From positions 1 to 6,266 of the forward strand of contig CAJTQO010000015.1 in assembly GCA_910578405.1 (NCBI GenBank): a DNA stretch of 6,266 nt, given 5' to 3'. The notes beneath the pieces were generated by a model, which saw only the letters and a program-made list of their open reading frames with translations, did not search any database and was not told the origin of the DNA. Position numbers and translations under genes: made by a program. This document shows positions 1-5,258 of the stretch, piece after piece. Position 1 is the stretch's first letter, and every line of letters starts with the position of its first letter. Origin of the DNA: an uncultured Lachnospiraceae bacterium (lineage in GTDB: Bacteria; Bacillota; Clostridia; Lachnospirales; Lachnospiraceae).

Positions 1-44
1 GCCGACAGACAGCGGAAAAGATACCACCTTTCTACGCATTTAGG

Positions 45-656
45 CTATAAAAGAAGCCCGTAAATCAAGGCTTTTTTGAGATAATCAACCATTTTAGAAA
101 ACAAATTTGTTCTCATGAGATTTTCTTTGCCTACTAAAACGGAAGCATTTAAATTAGAATCATCACACCAAGTCCCCAGGGTTACATAATACAATATCAA
201 TTCAGGATTTTTCTTCAGTTTATTTCCCTTACTAAAAATATAATCTTTAAGTTCAATAAATTTTTGCATCTCCGGAGTACAAAATATAGATGTATCATCA
301 CTAAAATATATTCTCGAAAAGGTAAATAAATTTGAAATTTCTGTATTATCAAAAGATGTCGAAGTTTTTGTTTGTATCAATAAAAATTTTACTGAAATTG
401 ATTGATTTAACGAAATAAGTAAATCAATATCCTCTATGCTGTTTATTATTTTTTGGTTTACGATTATTGCAATTCCATCTATTCCTTGTGTGCCTTTTCC
501 AGTAGTTATTTCATCTAAATCAAAGTCATTTGTTCCATAAATAGTATTAACAACGCAATAATTTGAAAAATATTCAAACAATAATGCTGAATCATTATAA
601 TTTAAACTCAAATCATTTTGAAAGGCATCAAGCATGCTTTGAGTAATTCTATCCAT
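45..656 (-). pseudogene. AIPR-family (abortive infection phage resistance) protein, N-terminal fragment
   Basis: The 203-residue reading frame matches the N-terminal part of AIPR proteins, a family associated with abortive-infection phage resistance whose members are normally well over 500 residues. It begins MDRITQSMLDAF. The segment GIDGIAIIVN (58-67), followed by FLLIQTKTSTSFD (91-103), is the family hallmark and resembles a PD-(D/E)xK nuclease core, with candidate residues D60, Q95 and K97. A further stretch, YYVTLGTW (156-163) to TNLFSK (183-188), also follows the family. After that the sequence runs into a terminator-like hairpin and stops, so the large C-terminal AIPR domain is missing. 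The start at 656 has GGAGG seven bases upstream, and a promoter (690-718) lies inside the open frame that extends further upstream, which excludes the longer frame. Base composition is far more A+T-rich than the spoVA genes, suggesting horizontal acquisition. Family assignment is from recalled motifs. The fragment could still be expressed, but full function is unlikely. Confidence 0.66.
49..77. terminator. Terminator-like hairpin inside the 3' end of the AIPR fragment
   Basis: The arms AAGAAGCC (51-58) and GGCTTTTT (69-76) form a stem of about 8-9 pairs, with one G-U pair and a 10-base loop, flanked by an A-run and a T-run. Read on the plus strand the hairpin is followed directly by six T, which is the shape of an intrinsic terminator. 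On the minus strand it is followed by TTCTTTT. It lies within the last codons of the AIPR fragment, so those codons are probably not original protein sequence. It may be the terminator of a gene to the left of the window. Confidence 0.5.
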
Positions 657-689
657 TTTTATTCCTCCAATAATGTATAAAGTATTATC

Positions 690-718
690 ATTATACCCTT
701 TTAACTGACCTTTTTCAA
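690..718 (-). promoter_or_regulatory. Vegetative (sigma-A-type) promoter of the AIPR fragment
   Basis: On the minus strand TTGAAA (713-718) is separated by 17 bases from a perfect TATAAT (690-695). Transcription would start about 30 bases upstream of the ATG at 656, leaving a short leader that contains GGAGG. A second TTGACA further upstream (near 785-790) has only weak -10 candidates and may be a secondary or chance match. Confidence 0.7.
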
Positions 719-1391
719 CAGTATGTCTATACATATCACTCACCTCGTAATATAAAAACTCATGTTTATAAATAGTATTCCCTATTATTGTCAAAAAGTC
801 AGTATAAAATAAATTGTACCACAAAAGGGACACCTATTTATGAAAAGATAAAATGTCCTTTGGCATATCACTATTTAATTTAATATACAAAGTAGTTTAT
901 CGCTATTACGCCGTTTTCCGCTGGTGTCTCTGTGTTACATTACTATCAATAAAAGGCTGAATCCCCTCGAATTCAATATGAAACCGTGCAAGCCTGGTAA
1001 TGGAATTCTCTGCACTGCTTCTATAAGCCTCCAGCAACTGTTCTATCTTAGGCTGAATCAGATATGGCTGTACTGGTTCATGTTTCGCACCCATAATCCT
1101 GACAGAAACTTTTCTGTAAACCCCACGCTCCTCCTGTTTATCCGCCAATGCAAGATAATGTATCTGCTTGATGACGCTCTCCGATAAAGGCATCTGCTCT
1201 TTTACCAAATCCTGCACAAAATCAAATGCCTCTTTATGCCCGACTGCCTCCATATGGTCTTTTAACGGTTTCCTGTCAATCGTCAGGCCACGCAAAACCA
1301 TATCCGTCTCACGCAGGGTCAGAATATTTCCCTCAATTGCATTATTGGAATTATAGGTATACTCAACAATAAATTCTTCTGTCAGACGCTC

Positions 1392-1400
1392 CAATTCCCT
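1392..1400 (-). other. Frameshift site in the fic pseudogene
   Basis: Protein similarity passes from one frame (ending RRPLTKG) to another (starting LERLTEE) at the minus-strand sequence AGGGAATTGG. Adding one G to the G-run restores LTKGELERLTEE, so a one-base deletion in this run is the simplest explanation. A sequencing error in the homopolymer is possible, but the other lesions would remain. Confidence 0.72.
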
Positions 1401-1609
1401 TTTGTCAGCGGACGTCTGGCATCCAGTTCCCTTTTCTTCCTTTCTATAGCTGTCAGTAAACTTTCTGTTGCTTTAAACCGTCCATCCTCTGGTTCTCCTG
1501 CATCCGCTGGAATCATCCAACGGCGTCCTTCACGGGTGGCGCCGGAAACTTTTCCTTCTGCGCATAATATACGCACACGCTTGTCAGAAATCCCCCATTT
1601 CTCTGCAGC

Positions 1610-1612
1610 CTA
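1610..1612 (-). other. Nonsense codon (TAG) in the fic pseudogene
   Basis: The codon between YYSEK and AAEKWGIS reads TAG. A glutamate codon GAG there would restore a continuous helix-turn-helix, so a single G-to-T change explains it. Confidence 0.75.
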
Positions 1613-1666
1613 TTTTTCGGAATAATAACAATCGTATTGTCTCGCTTTTAGTTGGAATATTTTCAT

Positions 1667-1746
1667 TACCTCCCAACTAATTGAAGGGTTAGCATCCGCT
1701 TTCCGGGTAAGTGAATGGAACACCGCCGCTATTCAAAACCAACCCG
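1667..1746. repeat. Short intergenic repeats between the regulator and fic
   Basis: The 80-base gap holds a direct repeat, CCGCTATTCA at 1726-1735 and again at 1744-1753 (18-base period). It also holds one arm of a 9-base inverted repeat, TAAGTGAAT (1708-1716), whose partner ATTCACTTA (1749-1757) is the end of the regulator gene. There is no T-run after the hairpin, so a terminator role is weak. The GGGAGG ribosome binding site of the fic pseudogene also lies here (about 1669-1674). Confidence 0.5.
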
Positions 1747-2040
1747 CTATTCACTTATGCCTTTTAAAATTTTTTCCAATAACATTACATAGCCTTTAAA
1801 TTCTGATAAGCCTTTCTCAGTAAGCTGATATGTGCTTTGTGGCTTTCTGTTAATAAACTCCTTTCTACAATTTATATATTCCCATTCTTCCAGTTTTGCA
1901 AGCTGAGCCCCAAGATTGCCTGATGTGGCGTCTGTAAGACGCTGAAGCTCTTTGAAGTTCTTTTCGCCCGTAACTAATGCGGAAATGATGGCAAGACGGA
2001 GTTTATTGGTAAACGCCTCTGGCATTGAAAAAAAATCCAC
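1747..2040 (-). CDS. Small winged-helix DNA-binding regulator
   Basis: This 97-residue protein is a compact winged-helix regulator of the type described by the Pfam winged-helix family HTH_34 (PF13601), related to ArsR/MarR/PadR folds. Residues 13-23 (KLRLAIISALV) form the first helix. Residues 28-52 hold the helix-turn-helix, with NFKELQRLTDATSGNLGAQLAKLEEW as helix, turn and recognition helix. Residues 54-74 form the wing, with basic residues CRKEFINRKPQST. A C-terminal helix (77-96) probably dimerises. No ligand or metal-binding Cys/His cluster is seen. The frame begins with GTG, one base after the TAA of the upstream membrane-protein gene, with AAAGGAAG about nine bases before it. An ATG five codons in (2023-2025) is an alternative start. 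The tight coupling suggests that it works with, and probably controls, the membrane protein operon. Confidence 0.85.
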   Translation of the reverse strand: MDFFSMPEAFTNKLRLAIISALVTGEKNFKELQRLTDATSGNLGAQLAKLEEWEYINCRKEFINRKPQSTYQLTEKGLSEFKGYVMLLEKILKGISE

Positions 2041-2041
2041 C

Positions 2042-2704
2042 TTATTTTTCTTCCTTTCTCTTTTTTAGATATAATCCCATAAAAATCATACCGACTGACA
2101 AAAGAACTGTGGTAAAAACAGTAATGGCATTTATTTTCACATCATTCCCATGAAAATCCGCTACCCTTACTTCCAAACCAGTCCCCTCCAAAATAAGAAA
2201 AAGAAATACCATTACCAGAGAAACTCTTTGTATCAATTTATCCTGAATAACAAATCCCATAACAAAACATCCGGTTATCACAAAAACAAATCGGAAAAGG
2301 GGCTGGATAAATTGAACATTACCTGCCTTTCCATAGCTGGCTATATGAAAAAATATACGGAATGCTTCCCCTCCAACCAGCAGCATCCCCCATATATTGA
2401 TAAGGCTGATGCTCAGTTCATTTTCAAACTGTTTCAATCTTTTATGATAAATGAGATAAACCATAAAATACCCTATAACCGACACAAGGCTAATCCCCCT
2501 AAAAAGGCCCCATATTGCCAAACTGATATCCTCCATTCTTTTCATAACTCCAAACACCAGTGCATACGAAAAACAGGTAAGTATCTGGACAGCTCCAATA
2601 CCAATAAAAAAGTCTGACACTTTGGAAAAGTCATTCTGTGTCTTATCAATGACTTTTTTAATTAAATTAACATCTTCAATCGCTTCTGTAATTTTTTGAC
2701 TCAT
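2042..2704 (-). CDS. Six-helix integral membrane protein, operon partner of the winged-helix regulator
   Basis: I do not recognise a named family. From the ATG at 2704 the protein has 220 residues. A charged amphipathic N-terminus (1-30, MSQKITEAIEDVNLIKKVID) is followed by about six hydrophobic segments at roughly 32-54, 66-87, 99-120, 133-153, 157-173 and 192-212, and a basic cytoplasmic-looking tail, KKRKEEK. No transporter signature, ATP-binding motif or catalytic motif is visible. The start is set by AAGGAG nine bases before ATG 2704. The in-frame ATG at 2713 directly abuts that site and is unlikely. The gene is first in a two-gene operon with the downstream regulator, an arrangement common for small membrane proteins encoded with a winged-helix repressor. 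A stress-sensing or export-related role would be speculation. Confidence 0.8.
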   Translation of the reverse strand: MSQKITEAIEDVNLIKKVIDKTQNDFSKVSDFFIGIGAVQILTCFSYALVFGVMKRMEDISLAIWGLFRGISLVSVIGYFMVYLIYHKRLKQFENELSISLINIWGMLLVGGEAFRIFFHIASYGKAGNVQFIQPLFRFVFVITGCFVMGFVIQDKLIQRVSLVMVFLFLILEGTGLEVRVADFHGNDVKINAITVFTTVLLSVGMIFMGLYLKKRKEEK

Positions 2705-2722
2705 AATATGCATCTCCTTACT

Positions 2723-2748
2723 CTATTTTATAGACTACTCTATTATAG
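2723..2748. promoter_or_regulatory. Twin small palindromes at the operon promoter, candidate operator
   Basis: CTATTATAG (2740-2748) and CTATTTTATAG (2723-2733) are similar palindromes inside a longer imperfect direct repeat (minus strand CTATAATAGAGTA and CTATAAAATAGAGTA). The first overlaps the -10 element. The second lies about where transcription begins. This placement suits repression, possibly by the winged-helix protein of the same operon; that link is inference. Confidence 0.45.
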
Positions 2749-2773
2749 TACACGCCTACTGTCGTTTTGTCAA
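2745..2773 (-). promoter_or_regulatory. Strong vegetative promoter of the membrane protein-regulator operon
   Basis: A perfect -35 TTGACA (2768-2773) is followed, after 17 bases, by TACTAT (2745-2750), with TATAAT also present overlapping it by three bases. The predicted transcript starts about 30-40 bases before the ATG at 2704. Confidence 0.75.
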
Positions 2774-3065
2774 CAATAATATGACATTGATTGAAATTTG
2801 GCATTGATTCACCCTCATCCTACGCTGTATGTAGAATTCCTTATTGGGGGATTTTCAAACATAGAAAGCACAAAACAACCATGCCAGAAATAAGCGCATA
2901 GACCTCATCTACACACGCTTATCCCTCACGGCAGACGCTGCGGCGCTTAAGAACCGACATCTTTCGATGGCCTGGACGGAAGTCTATGGTTGGCGCCAAC
3001 TTGAAAAGCTTAAGTTAATGGCACTGCCTAAAGTCAACACTTCTTGGAATGGCGGATGCACCCAC
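2774..3065. other. Intergenic stretch without a convincing gene; possible decayed coding remnant
   Basis: No gene with a start and ribosome binding site is visible on either strand. On the plus strand a frame stays open for 68 codons (2865-3068), ending at TAA 3069-3071. It has a coding-like residue mix (for example LSLTADAAALKNRHLSMAWT), but its only ATG (2967) lacks a ribosome binding site and I recognise no family. Two 7-base inverted pairs, TAAGCGC (2891-2897) with GCGCTTA (2943-2949) and CATAGAC (2897-2903) with GTCTATG (2982-2988), are nearby but interleave. A palindrome TTGGCGCCAA lies at 2990-2999. The stretch may be the relic of a mobile element. Confidence 0.3.
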
Positions 3066-3197
3066 CGATAAAAGGCTATCGTTTTCGATATTCCATAACG
3101 CAAAAAATAACGATAACCCATTTTCCAAAGGAACTATCGTTATTTTTTGCACCTAAAGGATTGCCACATTTTTTAAAGATTATCGCATTTTTTAAGG
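3066..3197. repeat. Cluster of TATCG/CGATA motifs and a 19-base direct repeat
   Basis: CGATA or its complement TATCG occurs at 3066, 3077, 3086, 3111, 3135 and 3181, giving several small hairpins besides the main terminator. In addition CATTTTTTAAAG (3167-3178) is repeated as CATTTTTTAAGG (3186-3197). The origin is unknown; it may be a miniature repeat element or an elaborate terminator. Confidence 0.5.
3100..3150. terminator. AT-rich bidirectional intrinsic terminator
   Basis: GCAAAAAATAACGATA (3100-3115) and TATCGTTATTTTTTGC (3135-3150) are perfect 16-base inverted arms around a 19-base loop. The A-run and T-run sit in the distal part of the stem, which is typical of a terminator that works in both directions. 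It lies 69 bases beyond the stop of the DHFR-family gene on the minus strand and most likely ends that transcript. Confidence 0.7.
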
Positions 3198-3218
3198 GGC
3201 CATCCACATTGGCTCTGG

Positions 3219-3749
3219 TTATCTGCGTGTGTAAATCAGCTCGACAATTCCATTATAAGTCTGTGTAGAAACTAACTTTAATTTGATTTCTTCCGGCGCT
3301 GTTCCAAATAGCCGGATACCAGAGCCTAAAACCGTCGGAATGACCGAAATATAGTATTCGTCAATTAAATTATTTTGAACTAATTGTTGAACTATGCTTG
3401 CTCCTCCACAAATCCAAATGCCCTTCCCCTCTTTGTTTTTTAATTCTCTCACAAGATGAGACGGCGCTTTTCCCGTAAAGAAGATTTCCTTTTCTGAGGG
3501 TAACTTTCTATGTGTAATGACATAACTGGTCAGATTGGCATATATCCATTCTGTGGGAGACAGCTCAGTCACAATTTGATGATAGGTGTCCCACCCCATA
3601 ATAACCGTATCCACATCCTGTACAAATACTGAATAAGTATCCACATTTTCCACACTCATGTCCTGTCCATTAAGCCAGTTTACATTGCCACACTCATCCG
3701 CAATATACCCGTCAAGGCTCATTGCAATAAATAAAATAACTTTTCTCAT
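3219..3749 (-). CDS. DHFR/RibD C-terminal-family reductase
   Basis: The 176-residue product belongs to the dihydrofolate reductase-like fold family that includes the reductase domain of RibD and stand-alone proteins such as Bacillus YwjB and YyaP. Family marks are the N-terminal strand and loop KVILFIAMSLDGYIAD (3-18), the nucleotide-binding element VIMGWDTY (49-56), the strand SYVITHRKLP (75-84), the glycine turn IWICGGASIVQQL (111-123) and the late signature YYISVIPTVLGSGIRLF (132-148). No deaminase domain is fused, so it is not a whole RibD. An NAD(P)H-dependent reductase acting on an unknown substrate is likely, and true folate reduction is unproven. The start at 3749 has GAGGAG eight bases upstream; the frame extends to 3770 but without a better site. 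It is monocistronic, between the spoVAC hairpin and its own terminator. Confidence 0.88.
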   Translation of the reverse strand: MRKVILFIAMSLDGYIADECGNVNWLNGQDMSVENVDTYSVFVQDVDTVIMGWDTYHQIVTELSPTEWIYANLTSYVITHRKLPSEKEIFFTGKAPSHLVRELKNKEGKGIWICGGASIVQQLVQNNLIDEYYISVIPTVLGSGIRLFGTAPEEIKLKLVSTQTYNGIVELIYTRR

Positions 3750-3802
3750 GGAACCGTCTCCTCTATGCAAATTAGAATATCTTGTTTATTCCCAACGTCA
3801 GA

Positions 3803-3831
3803 ATTATACCTTAATCCTTTCCAAATTTCCA
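3803..3831 (-). promoter_or_regulatory. Vegetative promoter of the DHFR-family gene
   Basis: TGGAAA (3826-3831) and a perfect TATAAT (3803-3808) are separated by 17 bases. The leader would be about 45-50 bases before ATG 3749. This shows that the reductase gene need not be read from the spoVA promoter. Confidence 0.65.
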
Positions 3832-3873
3832 TACAGACCAGCGCCTCCCTATCCGTCATCTTTCCATATGCAG

Positions 3874-3921
3874 AAACAGCGGGCAGGATATCCGGAAATT
3901 CCCGGAACCTGCCCGCTGTTT
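3874..3921. terminator. Long hairpin after spoVAC, probable end of the spoVA transcript
   Basis: AAACAGCGGGCAGG (3874-3887) and CCTGCCCGCTGTTT (3908-3921) form a perfect 14-pair stem. A second stem, TCCGG/CCGGA, lies inside the loop (3891-3895 and 3902-3906). On the minus strand the T-run is only the three T closing the stem plus CTG, so termination may be imperfect. On the plus strand a richer T stretch follows. Its position 38 bases after the spoVAC stop marks the operon end. Confidence 0.65.
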
Positions 3922-3958
3922 TCTTACGCGTTCTTTTTCCGCCGCCCGTCCGGCGTCA

Positions 3959-4447
3959 TCAAATGAACCCTAGTGTTTTCCCAAGCCAGTACCCAAGCCC
4001 CAACGCCCAGCTTGTAAATATTCCATACAAAATCACCGGCCCGGCAATGGTGAAAATTTTGCACCCAATCCCGAATACCTGTCCCTCTTTCTTAAACTCT
4101 ATGGCCGGAGCCGCTACGCTGTTGGCAAACCCGGTAATCGGAACCAACGCTCCGGCGCCTCCAAATTTCACAATAGACGGATATATGTTGAAACCCGTCA
4201 AAAGGATACTGGCAAGAATCAGCAGCAGGGAACACCAGCCGCCTGCCGTCTCCTTATCCAGCCCCAAGGTATTCGTTGCATAATTGAGAATGCACTGCCC
4301 GATAATACAAATGACACCCCCAACCAGAAAGGCTTTCGCCATCTGCAGCCATAGGTTATGCGTGGGGGTCACTTCTTTGACATATTCCTGATACTCCTGT
4401 TTTGTTTGTTCATCCATATTGTTTTTATTCCGGTTTGGCATCTTCAC
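3959..4447 (-). CDS. spoVAC: Stage V sporulation protein AC
   Basis: SpoVAC is a core inner-membrane component of the SpoVA system. In Bacillus it moves dipicolinic acid into the developing spore and takes part in its release at germination. The 162-residue product (about 150 in Bacillus subtilis) has a charged N-terminus (1-30), then hydrophobic segments at about 38-57, 70-88, 95-116 and 127-158. The segment GGAGALVPITGFANSVAAPAIE (96-117) is the signature of the SpoVAC/SpoVAEb family, and SpoVAC fits better because of its place after spoVAB and the N-terminal extension. The start is GTG at 4447, eight bases after GGAGGG. The ATG at 4441 is possible but 14 bases away. The gene lies 313 bases from spoVAB and is not followed by spoVAD. 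Its first codons are part of a tandem duplication with sequence upstream. Confidence 0.94.
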   Translation of the reverse strand: MKMPNRNKNNMDEQTKQEYQEYVKEVTPTHNLWLQMAKAFLVGGVICIIGQCILNYATNTLGLDKETAGGWCSLLLILASILLTGFNIYPSIVKFGGAGALVPITGFANSVAAPAIEFKKEGQVFGIGCKIFTIAGPVILYGIFTSWALGLGYWLGKTLGFI

Positions 4448-4640
4448 TGCGAATGCCCTCCTCCTTACAAGAATTCCTGGTCGCTTTCGCTCCCCGAAAT
4501 CCTTCCGGGCTTTCTCTGGTTCGATGCTGTTTTTAGTTTCCAGTTTGGCATCTTCTTCTCGAATGCCCTTCTCCTTGCAAGCATTTCCGGGCGCTTTCGC
4601 TCCCTGAAATCCTTCCGGGCTTTCTTCGCTTTGACGCTGT
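4431..4640. repeat. Tandem repeat with 110-base period between spoVAB and spoVAC
   Basis: The 100 bases at 4431-4530 align without gaps to 4541-4640 (17 mismatches by my hand count). Shared cores include GCTTTCGCTCC and GAAATCCTTCCGGGCTTTC. On the minus strand each unit contains a purine-rich SD-like stretch, then GCATTCG and ATGCCAAAC. The copy nearest spoVAC supplies its real ribosome binding site and first codons, and the other is a relic copy. Weaker similarity (CTAAAAACAGCATCG against AATAAAAACAATATGG) suggests that the repeat reaches slightly into spoVAC. Confidence 0.85.
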
Positions 4641-4659
4641 ATGCAATTCCCTTTTCCAC
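4465..4659 (-). CDS. Doubtful 64-residue lysine/arginine-rich frame inside the repeat
   Basis: A GTG-initiated frame crosses both repeat units and ends in a TAA that overlaps the spoVAC ribosome binding site. The product would be strongly basic (KAKKARKDFRERKRPEMLAR near the N-terminus), without a recognisable domain. There is no convincing ribosome binding site before the GTG. The two repeat copies are read in different frames, so the repeat is not conserved as protein. I treat it as most likely non-coding, and list it because it fills an operon gap and is coupled to spoVAC. Confidence 0.2.
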   Translation of the reverse strand: MEKGIAYSVKAKKARKDFRERKRPEMLARRRAFEKKMPNWKLKTASNQRKPGRISGSESDQEFL

Positions 4660-4687
4660 GCTAATAGTATCTGCTGTTTCTTATGGA

Positions 4688-4756
4688 TTATGCAACCGGC
4701 AGCGCGCTGTATGCATTGGGGCCGTAAAATCCGTTTAGATTATATTTCCGTTTCAT
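4688..4756 (-). CDS. Possible 22-residue peptide after spoVAB
   Basis: Four bases after the spoVAB stop an ATG opens a 22-codon frame, MKRKYNLNGFYGPNAYSALP followed by VA, ending at TAA. GGAGG (in the last codons of spoVAB) lies 11 bases before it, so translational coupling is possible. It resembles no family I know. It sits before the repeat and could be a chance frame or a remnant of the ancestral gap. Confidence 0.3.
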   Translation of the reverse strand: MKRKYNLNGFYGPNAYSALPVA

Positions 4757-4760
4757 TCCC

Positions 4761-5258
4761 TTATATTCCTCCATGCAGATACACCGCCTTAATAAAATAT
4801 AAAAGGCTCCCGACCGCTTTTCCAAGCGCAATGCATAACACTACAATCCCTAACCCATGCCGGAAACCGATTCTTCTGGTGAAAACAGGGATGGTATTGA
4901 GCATCTCTGCAATGGCCAGCGCCAGGCACCCGACGAAAATCCCGGCAAAAAAACCAAACAAAACCACTACCGCCGTGCCAATCCATGTCCACACCGCCTC
5001 CGTTCCCTGACCCAACAGCCGGTTTTCCCTGACCCATTCCCCTATTTTTCCATATCGGTCAAAAACGCTGAAAAATGTCCCCGCCATTACGCCGAATACC
5101 ACCGCTTCCTCAAAAAGGAGAACTTTCCTGCTCACATGCATTTTCCCTGCAAAGCGCGGAATCAGCCCAACCGAAATGAGTACGGTAAAAACTCCTCCGG
5201 CCGCAAACAGCCCAAAGCTGGTTCCCACAACTGCCAGGAATAATTGTTTAAGAAACAT
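4761..5258 (-). CDS. spoVAB: Stage V sporulation protein AB
   Basis: SpoVAB is a small polytopic membrane protein encoded with SpoVAA and SpoVAC and needed for dipicolinic acid handling in spores, although its exact task is less clear than that of SpoVAC/AD. The 165-residue product has hydrophobic segments at about 8-34, 49-68, 93-118 and 135-157. Typical SpoVAB features are the N-terminal GTSFGLFAAGGVFTVLISVGLIPR (12-35) and the C-terminal segment with GLGIVVLCIALGKAVGSLLYF (135-155). The start chosen is ATG 5258, preceded by AGGGAGGGGAAG. The frame continues upstream to 5291 inside spoVAA, but that part lacks a ribosome binding site. It overlaps the end of spoVAA by 11 bases, indicating translational coupling. 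The stop is followed by 313 bases before spoVAC, unusually long for this operon. Confidence 0.9.
   Translation of the reverse strand: MFLKQLFLAVVGTSFGLFAAGGVFTVLISVGLIPRFAGKMHVSRKVLLFEEAVVFGVMAGTFFSVFDRYGKIGEWVRENRLLGQGTEAVWTWIGTAVVVLFGFFAGIFVGCLALAIAEMLNTIPVFTRRIGFRHGLGIVVLCIALGKAVGSLLYFIKAVYLHGGI

Larger units (their letters stand above)
906..1666 (-). pseudogene. Fic-domain protein with N-terminal helix-turn-helix, inactivated
   Basis: Fic proteins transfer AMP or related groups to hydroxyl side chains of target proteins. Here an apparent start ATG (1664-1666), just after GGGAGG, is followed by MKIFQLKARQYD and then an in-frame TAG (1610-1612) at codon 19. Beyond it AAEKWGISDKRVRILCAEGK continues as an excisionase/MerR-like helix-turn-helix, as in Fic proteins with such an N-terminal domain. 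At about 1392-1400 the frame shifts: LTKGNWSV-stop in one frame continues as LERLTEEFIVEYTYN in another, consistent with loss of one G. The second frame (906-1394) holds the inhibitory-helix region NSNNAIEGN, the core GAKHEPVQPYLIQ and HIEFEGIQPFIDSN. The catalytic motif should read HPFxxGNGR. Here the His is Gln, the first Gly is Ser, and similarity ends after the Asn (about 939), so all C-terminal helices are lost. Three independent lesions make it a pseudogene. Confidence 0.88.

Noticed and set aside
657..833. N-terminal extension of the AIPR fragment to 833
   Set aside because: A good promoter lies inside it (690-718), and the ATG at 656 has the best-spaced GGAGG. An ATG at 734 with GAGGTG is a weaker alternative.
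1708..1757. Intrinsic terminator after the winged-helix gene
   Set aside because: The 9-base inverted repeat has a 32-base loop and no T-run on either side.
2150..2617. Plus-strand Lys/Asn-rich frame (155 codons)
   Set aside because: It is antisense to the membrane protein gene, which has a promoter, ribosome binding site and hydrophobic pattern.
3066..3197. CRISPR array
   Set aside because: The repeats are only 5-12 bases, irregularly spaced and palindromic, with no spacer pattern.
3044..3268. Plus-strand 74-residue frame over the reductase terminator
   Set aside because: It spans a perfect terminator hairpin and the 3' end of the reductase gene, has no ribosome binding site and no protein-like pattern.
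3765..4283. Plus-strand frame (172 codons) opposite spoVAC
   Set aside because: It is the complement of spoVAC and of its terminator hairpin, without its own ribosome binding site.
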